Positions 1 through 8,657 are shown, counted from the first letter of the stretch. The stretch is DNA of 64,000 nt from Streptomyces sp. RPT161 (GCF_027533845.1 NZ_JAPZVN010000008.1:186001-250000); one strand, 5' to 3'. Numbers and translations are program-made. The notes: generated by a model not told the origin, from the letters alone.

Positions 1-280
1 AGGTGTTGCTGGTGATCTGCACCTTGCCGCTGTACAGCCGGAACGGCGCCTCGTCACCGGAGTGCATGGCCTGCGCGGCGAGCAGGTAGATGATCAGCAG
101 CAGCAGTACACCGGCGATCAGGAACATGCCGCCGTACAGCACGGTCAGCCTTATCCGGATCGTCGGCCGCAGCCAGGGGCCGGTGGCCTCCGCGGGGCGC
201 GGGTCCCACGTCGGCTTCGGCGGGGTCTTGGGCGGCGGTCCGGACACCGGGGACGAGGAGGGGGAGGACGAGACGGCCAT
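1..280 (-). CDS. cutS: Sensor histidine kinase CutS, N-terminal part (runs off the window)
   Basis: This is the first ~93 residues of the membrane kinase that partners the response regulator just upstream. The ATG lies 6 bp after the cutR stop, so the two genes are co-transcribed. Residues 1-40 are a Ser/Pro-rich cytoplasmic leader. About residues 48-70 form one clear hydrophobic membrane segment (motif LTVLYGGMFLIAG), followed by the beginning of an extracytoplasmic sensor region. The HAMP, dimerisation and ATPase domains lie outside the window, so no catalytic residue can be checked. The identification rests on the partner, which I recognise as CutR, and on the N-terminal layout. CutRS is a two-component system first linked to copper and secondary-metabolism phenotypes in S. 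lividans. Confidence 0.85.
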   Translation of the reverse strand, partial: MAVSSSPSSSPVSGPPPKTPPKPTWDPRPAEATGPWLRPTIRIRLTVLYGGMFLIAGVLLLLIIYLLAAQAMHSGDEAPFRLYSGKVQITSNT

Positions 281-286
281 GGCGGA

Positions 287-940
287 TCAGATCCGGTATC
301 CCGAGCCGGGCACCGTCACGATGACGGCGGGCTCGCCGAGCTTGCGCCGCAGCGTCATGACCGTCACCCGCACCACGTTGGTGAACGGGTCGGTGTTCTC
401 GTCCCACGCCTTCTCCAGCAGCTGCTCGGCGGAGACCACCGACCCCTCGCTGCGCAGGAGTACCTCAAGCACCGCGAACTCCTTGGGCGCCAGATGCACC
501 TCCTTGCCGTCCCGGAAGACCTCGCGGCGGTTCGGGTCCAGCTTGATCCCGGCCCGCTCCAGCACCGGGGGCAGCGGCACGCTGGTGCGCCGGCCCAGGG
601 CACGCACCCGGGCGGTCAGCTCGCTGAACGCGAACGGCTTGGGCAGGTAGTCGTCAGCGCCCAGTTCCAGGCCCTCGACCCGGTCGCTGACGTCGCCCGC
701 GGCGGTCAGCATGAGGACCCGGGTGGGCAGCCCGAGGCCGACCAGCTTGCGGCACACCTCGTCGCCGTGCACCACGGGAAGGTCGCGGTCGAGGACCACC
801 ACGTCGTAGTCGTTGACCCCGATGCGCTCCAGAGCGGCAGCGCCGTCGTAGACGACATCGACGGCCATGGCCTCCCGGCGCAGGCCGGTGGCCACGGCAT
901 CGGCGAGCAGCTGCTCGTCCTCGACGACGAGTACGCGCAC
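287..940 (-). CDS. cutR: Response regulator CutR (OmpR/PhoB type)
   Basis: This is the DNA-binding regulator of the CutRS phosphorelay, 217 residues as in other streptomycetes. The receiver domain (1-118) has acidic residues at 7-8, phospho-acceptor Asp51 in VVVLDRD and Lys101 in YLPKPF. The winged-helix effector domain (about 125-217) ends in the family-typical GSGYRI. I chose the GTG at 940 because it gives the standard length and a GGAAGG ribosome site sits about 11 nt upstream; an in-frame ATG six codons earlier would place that site inside the gene. The stop is 6 bp from the cutS start. The ~295-bp upstream region up to the next gene on the other strand must hold its promoter; no clear consensus was assigned. 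Confidence 0.93.
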   Translation of the reverse strand: MRVLVVEDEQLLADAVATGLRREAMAVDVVYDGAAALERIGVNDYDVVVLDRDLPVVHGDEVCRKLVGLGLPTRVLMLTAAGDVSDRVEGLELGADDYLPKPFAFSELTARVRALGRRTSVPLPPVLERAGIKLDPNRREVFRDGKEVHLAPKEFAVLEVLLRSEGSVVSAEQLLEKAWDENTDPFTNVVRVTVMTLRRKLGEPAVIVTVPGSGYRI

Positions 941-1235
941 GAGGCAGGTTCCTTCCACGAAACAGACTGGGTGTCCCTACATCCTGCCTTGGATGCCCAT
1001 AAAACACCGGTAAGCGGCCGTGCGGGAGTCCGGGAGGACGTCCGGCGGAGGGCGGCGGCGAGGCCGTCGGCAAACTTCTCCGGCATAAGGAGGTTTCCGT
1101 TCCGCCGGGGCAGGGGAAGACGACTGCAACCCCGCGGTCACGACCCACACCTCGCGCGTATCCGTGCGCGTTCACAGTGATCGCCCAGAGCAGACACACC
1201 ACCTTGTGCCACCGACGACAACGAGGGGGCGCCTC

Positions 1236-1409
1236 ATGGACGCATTCACCACCGGAATCATGCAACGCATACGGAATGCCGAGTCCGACCTGCACCGTGC
1301 CCTGGAGACCGGAGACGAGTTCCTGGCCGAGGTGGAGCAGGCCGAGCTTGACGACCTGCACCGCCTCGCCGCCGAGCACGGTGTCGTGGTCTCTCGCAAG
1401 GTCGCCTGA
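1236..1409 (+). CDS. Small conserved acidic protein, 57 aa, function unknown
   Basis: This encodes a 57-residue protein that is mostly alpha-helical by composition (ESDLHRALETGDEF...EQAELDDLHRLAAEHG), soluble and without cysteines or a signal peptide. The ATG at 1236 has a strong AGGGGG ribosome site 8 nt upstream and the gene is followed directly by a U-tract terminator, which supports a real small gene rather than noise. It lies divergent from cutR. The helical Glu/Leu pattern resembles small coiled-coil proteins, but I recognise no family and assign no function. Confidence 0.7.
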   Translation: MDAFTTGIMQRIRNAESDLHRALETGDEFLAEVEQAELDDLHRLAAEHGVVVSRKVA

Positions 1410-1423
1410 TTCCGCCAGGTGAA

Positions 1424-1447
1424 GGCGCGGCTTCGCGCTCTTTTTTA
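1424..1447 (+). terminator. Intrinsic terminator with U-tract after the 57-aa gene
   Basis: GCGCG (1425-1429) and CGCGC (1434-1438) pair around a GCTT loop, followed by TC and six T residues. It is a classical rho-independent terminator and one of very few in this window with a real U-tract. Confidence 0.8.
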
Positions 1448-1473
1448 TTTCGGGACCGAATCACTGACGTGTA

Positions 1474-1512
1474 CCGCGCCCCGGACGCCTCGACGAGGCG
1501 TCCGGGGCGCGG
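1474..1512. terminator. Long perfect hairpin, bidirectional terminator
   Basis: Two perfect 19-bp arms (1474-1492 and 1494-1512) are separated by one base. It sits between the rightward 57-aa gene and the leftward phosphatase gene, 25 bp from the phosphatase stop, with no U-tract. This is the common Streptomyces type of strong bidirectional terminator. Confidence 0.8.
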
Positions 1513-1536
1513 GCGCATCCGGGCCGTCGGCGCGGC

Positions 1537-2355
1537 TCAGTCGTGCCAGGCGCCCAGCTCGTCCAGCAGCCCCTGGAGCGGCTCGAACAGACCGGCGGGC
1601 GCGGCCACCGTCAGCTCGGTGGACGCCGGCTGGCCCGGCCTGCCCCCGGTGAGCGCTCCGGCCTCCCGGGCGAACAGCTCACCCGCCGCGTAGTCCCAGG
1701 CGTTCAGCCCCCGCTCGTAGTAGCCGTCCAGCCGACCGCAGCCAAGGTCGCACAGGTCGATCGCCGCCGAGCCACCGCGGCGGATGTCCCGGACCCGGGG
1801 CAGCAGTGCGCGCACCACCTCGGCCTGGGCGGCCCGCCGCTCGGTGAGGTAGCCGAAGCCGGTGCCGATCAGCGCCTGCTCGAACGCGGGGGCGGTACGG
1901 CAGCGCACCGCCGCACCGTTGACGTGCGCGCCGCCGCCCAGCACCGCGTGGTACGTCTCCCGGCGCATCGGCGCCACCACCACGCCGACGACGGTCCGCC
2001 CGTCGCGCTGCGCCGCGATGCTCACCGCCCAGGAGGGCAGCCCGTAAAGGTAGTTGACGGTGCCGTCCAGCGGGTCGATGACCCACCGCACCCCGCTGCT
2101 GCCCTGGACACTGGCACCCTCCTCCCCCAACAGGCCGTCGTCCGGGCGCCGTTCGGCGATCAGCCCGGTGATCAGCTTCTCCGCGGCGATGTCCATCTCG
2201 GTCACCACGTCGATCGGACTGGTCTTGGTGGCGGCCACCACCAGGTCACCGGGCCTGCCGTCGCGCAGCAGAGCACCGGCGCGCTCCGCGGCGTCCAGCG
2301 CGATCTCCAGGAGTTCACGGTCCAGGTCTTCCACAGCGGTCCTCTCGTACGGCAT
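1537..2355 (-). CDS. Inositol monophosphatase family protein
   Basis: This is a Mg-dependent sugar-phosphate phosphatase of the IMPase/FBPase/CysQ fold, 272 aa (normal size). The metal site is intact: Glu78-Glu79 in LLGEEG, Asp94 and Asp97 in WVIDPLDGTVNY, and Asp221 in NAWDYAAG. The substrate could be inositol-1-phosphate, histidinol-phosphate or a nucleotide phosphate; the sequence does not decide this. The ATG is 14 bp downstream of the ferrochelatase stop, so it is the second gene of that operon, a pairing conserved in Streptomyces. No signal peptide is present, so it should be cytoplasmic. Confidence 0.88.
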   Translation of the reverse strand: MPYERTAVEDLDRELLEIALDAAERAGALLRDGRPGDLVVAATKTSPIDVVTEMDIAAEKLITGLIAERRPDDGLLGEEGASVQGSSGVRWVIDPLDGTVNYLYGLPSWAVSIAAQRDGRTVVGVVVAPMRRETYHAVLGGGAHVNGAAVRCRTAPAFEQALIGTGFGYLTERRAAQAEVVRALLPRVRDIRRGGSAAIDLCDLGCGRLDGYYERGLNAWDYAAGELFAREAGALTGGRPGQPASTELTVAAPAGLFEPLQGLLDELGAWHD

Positions 2356-2369
2356 CGGGCTCGGCGGTC

Positions 2370-3485
2370 TCAGTCGAGGCCCGCGGCGGCCGGGCGCGGG
2401 CCGCGGGCCGGGCAGCAGCCGATCGGGCAGACGTCATGGCTCGGCCCCAACTCGCCCAGCGCGCAGCGCTGGACGCTCTCGCCGCGCTCCACGGCGGACC
2501 GCTCCAGCACCAGTTCGCGCACGGCGGCGGCGAACCGCGGGTCGGCGCCCACGGTCGCCGCACGGGCGACCGGCAACCCCAGTTCGGCGGCCTTGGCGGC
2601 GGCCTCGGTGTCGAGGTCGTACTTGACCTCCATGTGGTCGGAGACGAACCCGATCGGAACCATCACCACCGCGGGCGCCCCGGCGGCGTGTTCGGCCTCC
2701 AGGTGGTCGCAGACGTCCGGCTCCAGCCACGGGATGTGCGGGGCGCCGCTGCGCGACTGGTAGACGAGCCGCCAGGGCCGCTCGACGCCGGTCGCCTCGC
2801 GTACCGCGTCGGCGATCACCCTCGCGGTGTCCAGGTGCTCGGCGACGTAGGCGCCGCCGTCGCCGTGTGCCTCGACGGGGCCGGAGGTGTCGGCGGCGGC
2901 GGTCGGGATGGAGTGGGTGGTGAACGCCAGGTGCGCGCCGGACCGTACGTCCTCGGGCAGTTCGGCGAGGGCGCGGAGCACCGCGTCGATCATCGGCCGT
3001 ACGAAACCGGGGTGGTTGAAGTAGTGCCGCAGCTTGTCCACCCGCGGCAGCTCGCGGCCCTCGGCGGCCAGTGTGGCGAGCGCGTCGGCGAGGTTCTCGC
3101 GGTACTGGCGGCAGCCGGAGTACGAGGCGTAGGCACTGGTGGCCAACACCAGGACGCGGCGGTGCCCGTCGTCCACCATGGTGCGCAGGGTGTCGGTCAG
3201 ATAGGGCGCCCAGTTGCGGTTGCCCCAGTAGACCGGAAGGTCCAGGCCGTGCTCGGCGAAGTCCTTGCGCAGCGCCTGCAGCAGTTCGCGGTTCTGCGCG
3301 TTGATCGGGCTGACCCCGCCGAAGAGGTAGTAGTGCCGCCCGACCTCCTTCAGCCGCTCGCGCGGGATGCCGCGCCCGGCGGTGACGTTCTCCAGGAACG
3401 GCACCACGTCGTCGGGCCCCTCGGGGCCGCCGAAGGACAGCAGCAACAGGGCGTCGTAGGGAGTGGGGTCCAGCTGATCGGCCAT
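2370..3485 (-). CDS. cpfC: Coproporphyrin ferrochelatase (HemH/CpfC)
   Basis: It inserts Fe2+ into coproporphyrin III in the actinobacterial coproporphyrin-dependent heme pathway (older annotations: protoporphyrin ferrochelatase, hemH). It is 371 aa. Catalytic His191 lies in FTTHSIP and Glu255 in the [12 protein letters not shown] segment. Cys125 (YSGCRQYR) and C-terminal Cys341, Cys353 and Cys357/358 form the one-internal plus three-terminal cysteine set that binds a [2Fe-2S] cluster in actinobacterial ferrochelatases. The ATG at 3485 was preferred over a longer frame because a GGAG ribosome site precedes it and the family N-terminus begins at [13 protein letters not shown]. It leads a two-gene operon with the phosphatase. 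Confidence 0.93.
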   Translation of the reverse strand: MADQLDPTPYDALLLLSFGGPEGPDDVVPFLENVTAGRGIPRERLKEVGRHYYLFGGVSPINAQNRELLQALRKDFAEHGLDLPVYWGNRNWAPYLTDTLRTMVDDGHRRVLVLATSAYASYSGCRQYRENLADALATLAAEGRELPRVDKLRHYFNHPGFVRPMIDAVLRALAELPEDVRSGAHLAFTTHSIPTAAADTSGPVEAHGDGGAYVAEHLDTARVIADAVREATGVERPWRLVYQSRSGAPHIPWLEPDVCDHLEAEHAAGAPAVVMVPIGFVSDHMEVKYDLDTEAAAKAAELGLPVARAATVGADPRFAAAVRELVLERSAVERGESVQRCALGELGPSHDVCPIGCCPARGPRPAAAGLD

Positions 3486-3640
3486 GGCTCCGATCCTGCC
3501 ATCCGCCACCGGCGGCCGAGACGCCAGGCGGGTGCCGATCGTGCCGGAAAACCCCTTGCGCCCCATCCATAAGCTGTATAAGCCATCTACCGCGTCCTGC
3601 CCCGTCCTTCCCTCAGCTCACTGAGCCGCCTGGAGCGCCC

Positions 3641-4885
3641 GTGCTCGCCCCCTACCGCGCGATATTCGCCGCCCCTGGCACCAAGGTGTTCTCGGCCGCC
3701 GGATTCCTCGGCCGAATGCCGCTGTCCATGCTCGGCATCGGGATAGTGACGATGATCTCCCAGGTCAACGGGCGCTACGGGCTGGCGGGCGGGCTGTCGG
3801 CGACGCTCGCGCTGGCCGCCGCGGTCATCGGCCCGCAGATCTCCCGTCTGGTGGACCGCTACGGGCAGCGGACGGTGCTTCGGCCCGCCGCCACGGTGAC
3901 CGTGGCCGCGGTGGCCGCACTGCTGGTGTGCGTACGGCTCGGGGCGCCGGACTGGGCGCTGTTCGTGTGCGTGACGGGGGCGGGCGCCACGCCGAGCCTG
4001 GGGTCGATGGTGCGGGCGCGCTGGGCGGCGATCCACCGCGACTCCTCCCGACTGCACGCCGCCTACTCGTTCGAGTCGGTGCTCGACGAGGTCTGCTTCA
4101 TCTTCGGGCCGATCCTGTCCATCGGACTGAGCACCGCCTGGTTCCCCGAGGCCGGACCGCTGCTGGCCGCGGGCTTCCTGGCGGTCGGGGTCTGCTGGCT
4201 GACCGCCCAGCGGGGCACCGAGCCGGTGCCGCAGCCGGGTGAGCACCGCACGGGTGGCTCCGCGCTGCGGTCGGCCGGGCTCCAGGTGCTGGTGGTCACC
4301 TTCACCGCCACCGGCGCGATCTTCGGCGCGGTGGACGTGGTCACGGTGGCCTTCGCCCAGGAGCAGGGGCACAAGCCCGCGGCGAGCGTGGTGCTGGCGG
4401 TGTACGCGCTGGGCTCCTGCTGCGCCGGAGCCGTGTTCGGGCTGCTGCGCCCGAAGGGCAGCGCTTCGCGCCGCTTCCTTCTGGGGGTGTGCGCGATGGC
4501 CGTGAGTATGATCCCCCTCCAACTGGTCGGGAACCTGCCCGCCCTGGCCGTGGCGCTGTTCGTCGCCGGGCTGTCGATCGCCCCGACGATGGTCACCACC
4601 ATGGCGCTGGTCGAGCAGTTGGTGCCGCGCGCGCAGCTGACCGAGGGCATGACCTGGACGAGCACCGGGCTCGCGGTCGGGGTGGCCCTCGGCTCCTCCG
4701 CCGCCGGGTCGGTCGTGGACGCGTCCGGCGCCGGGACGGGGTACGCGGTGCCGGCGGCCGCCGGGGCGCTGGCCGCGGCGGCGGCGTTCCTCGGGCACCG
4801 CCGGCTGCGTCCGGCGCCGGAGCGGGAGGGGCCGCAGCGTGACGAGTACGACGAGCACCACCAGCGAGACGACTACGTGGCGTAA
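3641..4885 (+). CDS. Major facilitator superfamily transporter
   Basis: This is a 414-aa polytopic membrane protein with about twelve hydrophobic segments and the usual MFS half-repeat. A loop-2-like motif (SRLVDRYGQRTVLRP) sits near residue 70. The GTG start has a GGAG site 7-8 nt upstream. It resembles the YbfB/Cmx-like drug or sugar efflux proteins of actinobacteria, but the substrate cannot be read. The end overlaps the next gene by 47 bp, so it is translationally linked to the lactone oxidase. A shared substrate or product is possible but unproven. Confidence 0.85.
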   Translation: MLAPYRAIFAAPGTKVFSAAGFLGRMPLSMLGIGIVTMISQVNGRYGLAGGLSATLALAAAVIGPQISRLVDRYGQRTVLRPAATVTVAAVAALLVCVRLGAPDWALFVCVTGAGATPSLGSMVRARWAAIHRDSSRLHAAYSFESVLDEVCFIFGPILSIGLSTAWFPEAGPLLAAGFLAVGVCWLTAQRGTEPVPQPGEHRTGGSALRSAGLQVLVVTFTATGAIFGAVDVVTVAFAQEQGHKPAASVVLAVYALGSCCAGAVFGLLRPKGSASRRFLLGVCAMAVSMIPLQLVGNLPALAVALFVAGLSIAPTMVTTMALVEQLVPRAQLTEGMTWTSTGLAVGVALGSSAAGSVVDASGAGTGYAVPAAAGALAAAAAFLGHRRLRPAPEREGPQRDEYDEHHQRDDYVA

Positions 4886-6164
4886 CTGGGCCGGAAATGT
4901 GACCGTGCGACCGCGCAGGATCGTTTCCCCCGCCTCGGTGGACGAACTGGCCGCCGCCGTGCGCCAGGCCGCCGAGGACGGGCTGACGGCCAAGGCGGTG
5001 GGCACCGGGCACTCCTTCACCGCGGTCGCCGCCACCGACGGGCTGCTGATCCGCCCGGACCGGCTGACCACGGTGCGCGCGGTGGACCGCGCCGCGGGCA
5101 CCGTCACCGTCGAAGCGGGCCTGCCGCTGCACCGGTTGAACCGGCTGCTGGACTCGGCCGGCCTGTCGCTGACCAACATGGGCGACATCCAGCAGCAGAC
5201 CGTCGCCGGTGCCACCAGCACCGGAACCCATGGCACCGGGCGCGACTCGGCGTCGATCGCCGCCCAGATCAAGGGACTTGAGCTGGTGCTGGCCGACGGT
5301 TCGGTACTGGACTGCTCGGCCAAGCGGAACCCGGAGGTGTTCGCCTCCGCCCGGGTCGGCCTCGGCGCGCTCGGCGTGGTCAGCGCGATCACGTTCGGCG
5401 TGGAACCGTCGTTCCTGCTCACCGCGCGCGAGGAACCCATGCCGTTCGACACGGTGTTGAGCACGTTTGACCAACTGGTGGCCGAGAACGAGCACTTCGA
5501 GTTCTACTGGTTCCCGCACACCGACAGCTGCAACACCAAGCGCAACAACCGCAGTCTGGGTCCGGCGGCCCCGCTGCACCCCGTACGCGGCTGGCTGGAC
5601 GACGAGTTGCTGTCCAACGGGGTCTTCCAGGCGGTCTGCGCACTGGGCAAGGCTGTGCCGTCGACCATTCCGGCCATCGCGAAGGTGTCCAGCCGCGCGC
5701 TGTCCGCGCGGACCTACACCGACGCCGCGTACAAGGTGTTCACCAGTCCGCGCCGGGTGCGGTTCATCGAGATGGAGTACGCCGTTCCGCGGGCGGCCGC
5801 CACCAGCGCGCTGCGCGAGCTGAAGACCATGGTCGAGCGCTCCGGGCTGCGGATCAGCTTCCCCGTGGAGGTGCGGGTGGCCCCGGCCGACGACATCACG
5901 CTGTCCACCGCCTCCGGGCGGGACACCGCCTATGTCGCGGTGCACATGTACCGGGGCAGCCGCCACCAGGAGTACTTCACGGCGGTGGAGCGGATCATGA
6001 CCGCCCACCAGGGGCGCCCGCACTGGGGCAAGTTGCACTCCCGCGACGCGGAGTACCTCGCGCGGGTCTACCCGCGCTTCGGCGAGTTCCAGGCGCTACG
6101 GGACCGGCTGGACCCGCAGCGCCTGTTCGCCAACGACTACCTGCGCAGGGTGCTGGGCGAGTGA
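4839..6164 (+). CDS. D-arabinono-1,4-lactone oxidase-type FAD-dependent sugar-lactone oxidase
   Basis: This is a 441-aa VAO-family flavoenzyme. The N-terminal FAD-binding half has PRRIVSPASVDELAAAV, GTGHSFTA and a Gly-rich GATSTGTHGTG stretch. The C-terminal ALO/GULO-type half ends in the diagnostic HWGK motif (GRPHWGKLH). It is expected to oxidise an aldonolactone or polyol using O2. The family includes alditol oxidase and L-gulonolactone oxidase, so the exact substrate is open. The GTG at 4839 has GGGAGGGG 8 nt upstream and no other in-frame start before the conserved core. It overlaps the MFS gene by 47 bp. Confidence 0.88.
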   Translation: MTSTTSTTSETTTWRNWAGNVTVRPRRIVSPASVDELAAAVRQAAEDGLTAKAVGTGHSFTAVAATDGLLIRPDRLTTVRAVDRAAGTVTVEAGLPLHRLNRLLDSAGLSLTNMGDIQQQTVAGATSTGTHGTGRDSASIAAQIKGLELVLADGSVLDCSAKRNPEVFASARVGLGALGVVSAITFGVEPSFLLTAREEPMPFDTVLSTFDQLVAENEHFEFYWFPHTDSCNTKRNNRSLGPAAPLHPVRGWLDDELLSNGVFQAVCALGKAVPSTIPAIAKVSSRALSARTYTDAAYKVFTSPRRVRFIEMEYAVPRAAATSALRELKTMVERSGLRISFPVEVRVAPADDITLSTASGRDTAYVAVHMYRGSRHQEYFTAVERIMTAHQGRPHWGKLHSRDAEYLARVYPRFGEFQALRDRLDPQRLFANDYLRRVLGE

Positions 6165-6172
6165 CCGGCCGT

Positions 6173-6203
6173 CCGGTACCGGCTCACTGGGCGCCGGTAC
6201 CGG
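6173..6203. terminator. Paired CCGGTACCGG repeats at a convergent junction
   Basis: Two copies of the 10-bp palindrome CCGGTACCGG (6173-6182 and 6194-6203) flank the stop of the leftward gene and begin just after the stop of the rightward oxidase. Each copy is self-complementary and the two can also pair with each other around an 11-nt loop, giving a bidirectional terminator structure. There is no U-tract. Confidence 0.5.
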
Positions 6204-7086
6204 AACCGCCCCGCGGGGAGGGCTGGGCGGCGCCCGGCTGGCCCGAACCGCCGCCCGCGCCCTGACCGCTGCCGCCGCCGTCCGAGCCGGTGCCGTGCGA
6301 CGGGCCCGGCGAAGGCGCCTGCGACGGCGTGGTGTTGGGGCTGGCCGCGCCACTTCCCTGCGACGGTCCAGCGCTCGGCTGCTCCGACGGCGTGGAACCG
6401 CCCGTTCCGGTCGACGGGTCCTGCGACGGGGTCGTGCCGCCGTCGGTTCCGGACTCGCTGGAACCGCCGCTGGGCACCGTACTCGGCTGGTGGCTGGGGA
6501 CGGTCGGCGCGTGGCGCGCGCCACCGGGGTTGACCGCCTGGCCGATCGAGGTGCGGGACAGCGGGCTGCCCGAGGCCAGTTCGATGGTGGTGAACACGGC
6601 CATGGCCAGGGCGAACACCACTCCGGCCGCCAGCAGCGAGCGGCGCCAGCCGCGCCAGCGGGTGCCGTGCAGGGTCGACTCGCTGTACGACTCGTCGTGC
6701 GGCAGCCGCGGCATCAGCAGCGCGGTGTCCGGCTCGGCCTTCGGCACCACGGCGGTCGGGTCGTTCGCCGCCGATCTGGCGTACGCGGGGAGCATTCTGG
6801 TGGCATCGTCCGCCGGGCCCGTGCGCCGGTTCTGCGTCCGGACCATCGGGGTGGTCGCGTCGCGCAGTTGTTCGCCGGTGCGGCGGAAGAGGTGCTGGAA
6901 GATCGCGCCGCCGGTGGTGGCGAGCACGCTGACCACGGCCGCGCCGAGGATCGTTCCGTAGACGCCCAGGAAGGACGCGAGGTAGGCCGCCACCAGTGCG
7001 GCGGCGCCGCTACCGGCGACTTGGGTCAGGCTGAGATCGATGCGCTTCTTGTCCGGTTTCGTACCGTTTTCCGCCTTGACATCCAT
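6184..7086 (-). CDS. Membrane protein with a Ser/Gly/Pro-rich extracytoplasmic tail, unknown function
   Basis: The protein has 300 aa from the ATG at 7086, which has GGGACGGGG upstream; 18 further residues are possible from an earlier codon. The N-terminal ~65 residues carry hydrophobic stretches (AALVAAYLASFLGVYGTILGAAVVSVLA). A charged cytoplasmic segment with Arg-rich patches follows, then a second membrane helix (SLLAAGVVFALAMAVFTTIELASG). The last ~110 residues are a disordered tail of Ser, Pro, Gly, Thr and Gln that probably lies outside the membrane. No catalytic motif is seen. It is divergent from sepH. The tail composition suggests a cell-wall spanning or spacer role, but that is inference. 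Confidence 0.75.
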   Translation of the reverse strand: MDVKAENGTKPDKKRIDLSLTQVAGSGAAALVAAYLASFLGVYGTILGAAVVSVLATTGGAIFQHLFRRTGEQLRDATTPMVRTQNRRTGPADDATRMLPAYARSAANDPTAVVPKAEPDTALLMPRLPHDESYSESTLHGTRWRGWRRSLLAAGVVFALAMAVFTTIELASGSPLSRTSIGQAVNPGGARHAPTVPSHQPSTVPSGGSSESGTDGGTTPSQDPSTGTGGSTPSEQPSAGPSQGSGAASPNTTPSQAPSPGPSHGTGSDGGGSGQGAGGGSGQPGAAQPSPRGGSGTGAQ

Positions 7087-7592
7087 CCCCGTCCCTTGCT
7101 TGTCGGTCTCTTCCACCTTGCACACAGAAAGGACCGACAAGCAAAAGCGTCAGTTCCGGTTCTGAAGATTGTGTGAACATCGCCACGCGGAAAACCGGGC
7201 GCCCACCCGGAGCCCAGCCCAACTCCCCCCACTCCCCCGGAACATCGGCGGCGCGGTGCTGCACCGAAGTGGCCCGAATGGAGTACTGTTGCCAGCCCGT
7301 GCACCGGTTTCCCGTCCGGCTGCCCGGATCCTGCGGGAGGGGTCCCGAAGGTGCCGCCAGCCAGGCGCCGCCCAGCAGGACTGGCATTCGCGACAGTTTG
7401 TGACAGGGAGTGATGAAGCTCGTCACTTTCAGTTGCGAATAGGTAACCGTGCCATAACGGCGCGTTGGGGAAGGTGCCCGACACGCCGGGTAAGTCGGCA
7501 AGGTTGTGGCAGGCCGGAGTCGGGCAGGCCACACTCGTTCTTCGGGAGCAGCGACGCACGTGACGTCGGCAGGCACCACCCGGGAGGTCCCC
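7087..7592. other. 506-bp divergent intergenic region upstream of sepH
   Basis: There is no supported gene here; the short frames lack ribosome sites and coding bias. It must contain the promoters of the leftward membrane-protein gene and of sepH. The only marked element is the dyad AGTGATGAAGCTCGTCACT at 7409-7427. I assign no -10/-35 pair. Confidence 0.6.
7409..7427. promoter_or_regulatory. Inverted repeat upstream of sepH, BldD-like operator candidate
   Basis: AGTGA and TCACT form exact inverted half-sites with further symmetry inside (AGTGAyGA..TCrTCACT), about 165 bp upstream of the sepH ATG. The half-sites match the AGTGA/TCACC arrangement known for BldD, the c-di-GMP-dependent repressor of sporulation genes. 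Binding is inferred, not shown. Confidence 0.4.
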
Positions 7593-8657
7593 ATGCCCGA
7601 TCTGCGTGTCGTGGCCGTGAGCAACGACGGCACACGACTGGTGCTCAAAGCTGCGGACAACACGGAGTACACCCTCCCCATCGACGAGCGGCTGCGCGCC
7701 GCCGTACGCAACGACAGAGCCCGCCTCGGACAGATCGAGATCGAGGTCGAGAGCCATCTGCGCCCGCGTGACATCCAGGCCCGCATACGAGCGGGCGCCT
7801 CCGCTGAGGAGGTGGCGCAGCTCGCCGGGATCCCCGTCGAACGCGTTCGGCGCTTCGAGGGACCGGTGCTGGCGGAGCGGGCGTTCATGGCCGAGCGCGC
7901 CCGCAAGACGCCGGTACGGCGGCAGGGCGAGAGCACCGGCCCGCAGTTGGGCGAGGCGGTGGCCGAACGGCTGCTGCTGCGCGGCGCGGAGAAGGACAGC
8001 GCCCAGTGGGACTCCTGGCGGCGGGACGACGGCACCTGGGAGGTGCTGCTGGTCTACCGGGTCGCGGGTGAACCGCACTCGGCCACCTGGACGTACGACC
8101 CGCCCCGGCGGCTCGTGCAGGCGGTGGACGACGAGGCGCGGGCGCTCATCGGCGAGACGGTGCCGGAGCAGCCGGAGCCGAGCTTCCCGTTCGTACCGCG
8201 GATCGCCCGGCTGCCCAGGGACCGTCCGCTGGACCGCGGCACGCCGCGCATCGACCGCGTGGACCGGGTCGAGCGCGCCGACCGCGCCGAGCAGTCCGAG
8301 GAGCGTCCCGAGGACGGCAAGGACTCGCTGACCAGCCTGCTGGAGGCGGTGCCGAGCTTCCGCGGCGACATGGTGGTCCCGTCCACCTCCACGGGCTCCG
8401 AGACGGCCTCGGCCACCGAGCCGGACGACGAGCCCGCGGAGGTGGAGGAGGCGCCGCCCGCCCCGGCGGCCAGCGCGGGCGCCGGTTCCGCCTACGCGGA
8501 CGTGCTGATGCCGCGTTCGGTGGCCGGCCACCGCGAGCGGCTGGTCGGCACCACCGACCGCCAGGCGGAGGCGGACGGGGTACGGCCGGGTCGGCGGGCC
8601 ACGGTGCCGAGTTGGGACGAGATCGTCTTCGGCAGCCGTCGTAAGAAGCAGGACTAG
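7593..8657 (+). CDS. sepH: SepH, FtsZ-binding cell-division regulator
   Basis: SepH is an actinobacterial protein that binds FtsZ and stimulates its assembly during vegetative and sporulation septation. It is 354 aa. The N-terminal ~165 residues are the conserved DUF3071 domain, starting MPDLRVVAVSNDG and containing a helix-turn-helix-like stretch (SAEEVAQLAGIPVERVRRFEG) needed for FtsZ interaction in the studied homologues. The rest is charged and disordered, with Arg/Asp-rich repeats (IDRVDRVERADRAEQ) and a conserved basic C-terminus. The ATG at 7593 has GGGAGG 7 nt upstream; an upstream in-frame ATG has none. It is monocistronic, ending in a very strong terminator. Confidence 0.95.
   Translation: MPDLRVVAVSNDGTRLVLKAADNTEYTLPIDERLRAAVRNDRARLGQIEIEVESHLRPRDIQARIRAGASAEEVAQLAGIPVERVRRFEGPVLAERAFMAERARKTPVRRQGESTGPQLGEAVAERLLLRGAEKDSAQWDSWRRDDGTWEVLLVYRVAGEPHSATWTYDPPRRLVQAVDDEARALIGETVPEQPEPSFPFVPRIARLPRDRPLDRGTPRIDRVDRVERADRAEQSEERPEDGKDSLTSLLEAVPSFRGDMVVPSTSTGSETASATEPDDEPAEVEEAPPAPAASAGAGSAYADVLMPRSVAGHRERLVGTTDRQAEADGVRPGRRATVPSWDEIVFGSRRKKQD

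Noticed and set aside
7166-7185. TGTGAAC half-site resembling a Rex operator
   Set aside because: Only one half-site matches and the second arm is absent.
7173-7403. Short Cys-containing frame upstream of sepH
   Set aside because: No ribosome site, no codon bias, and composition matches random GC-rich DNA.
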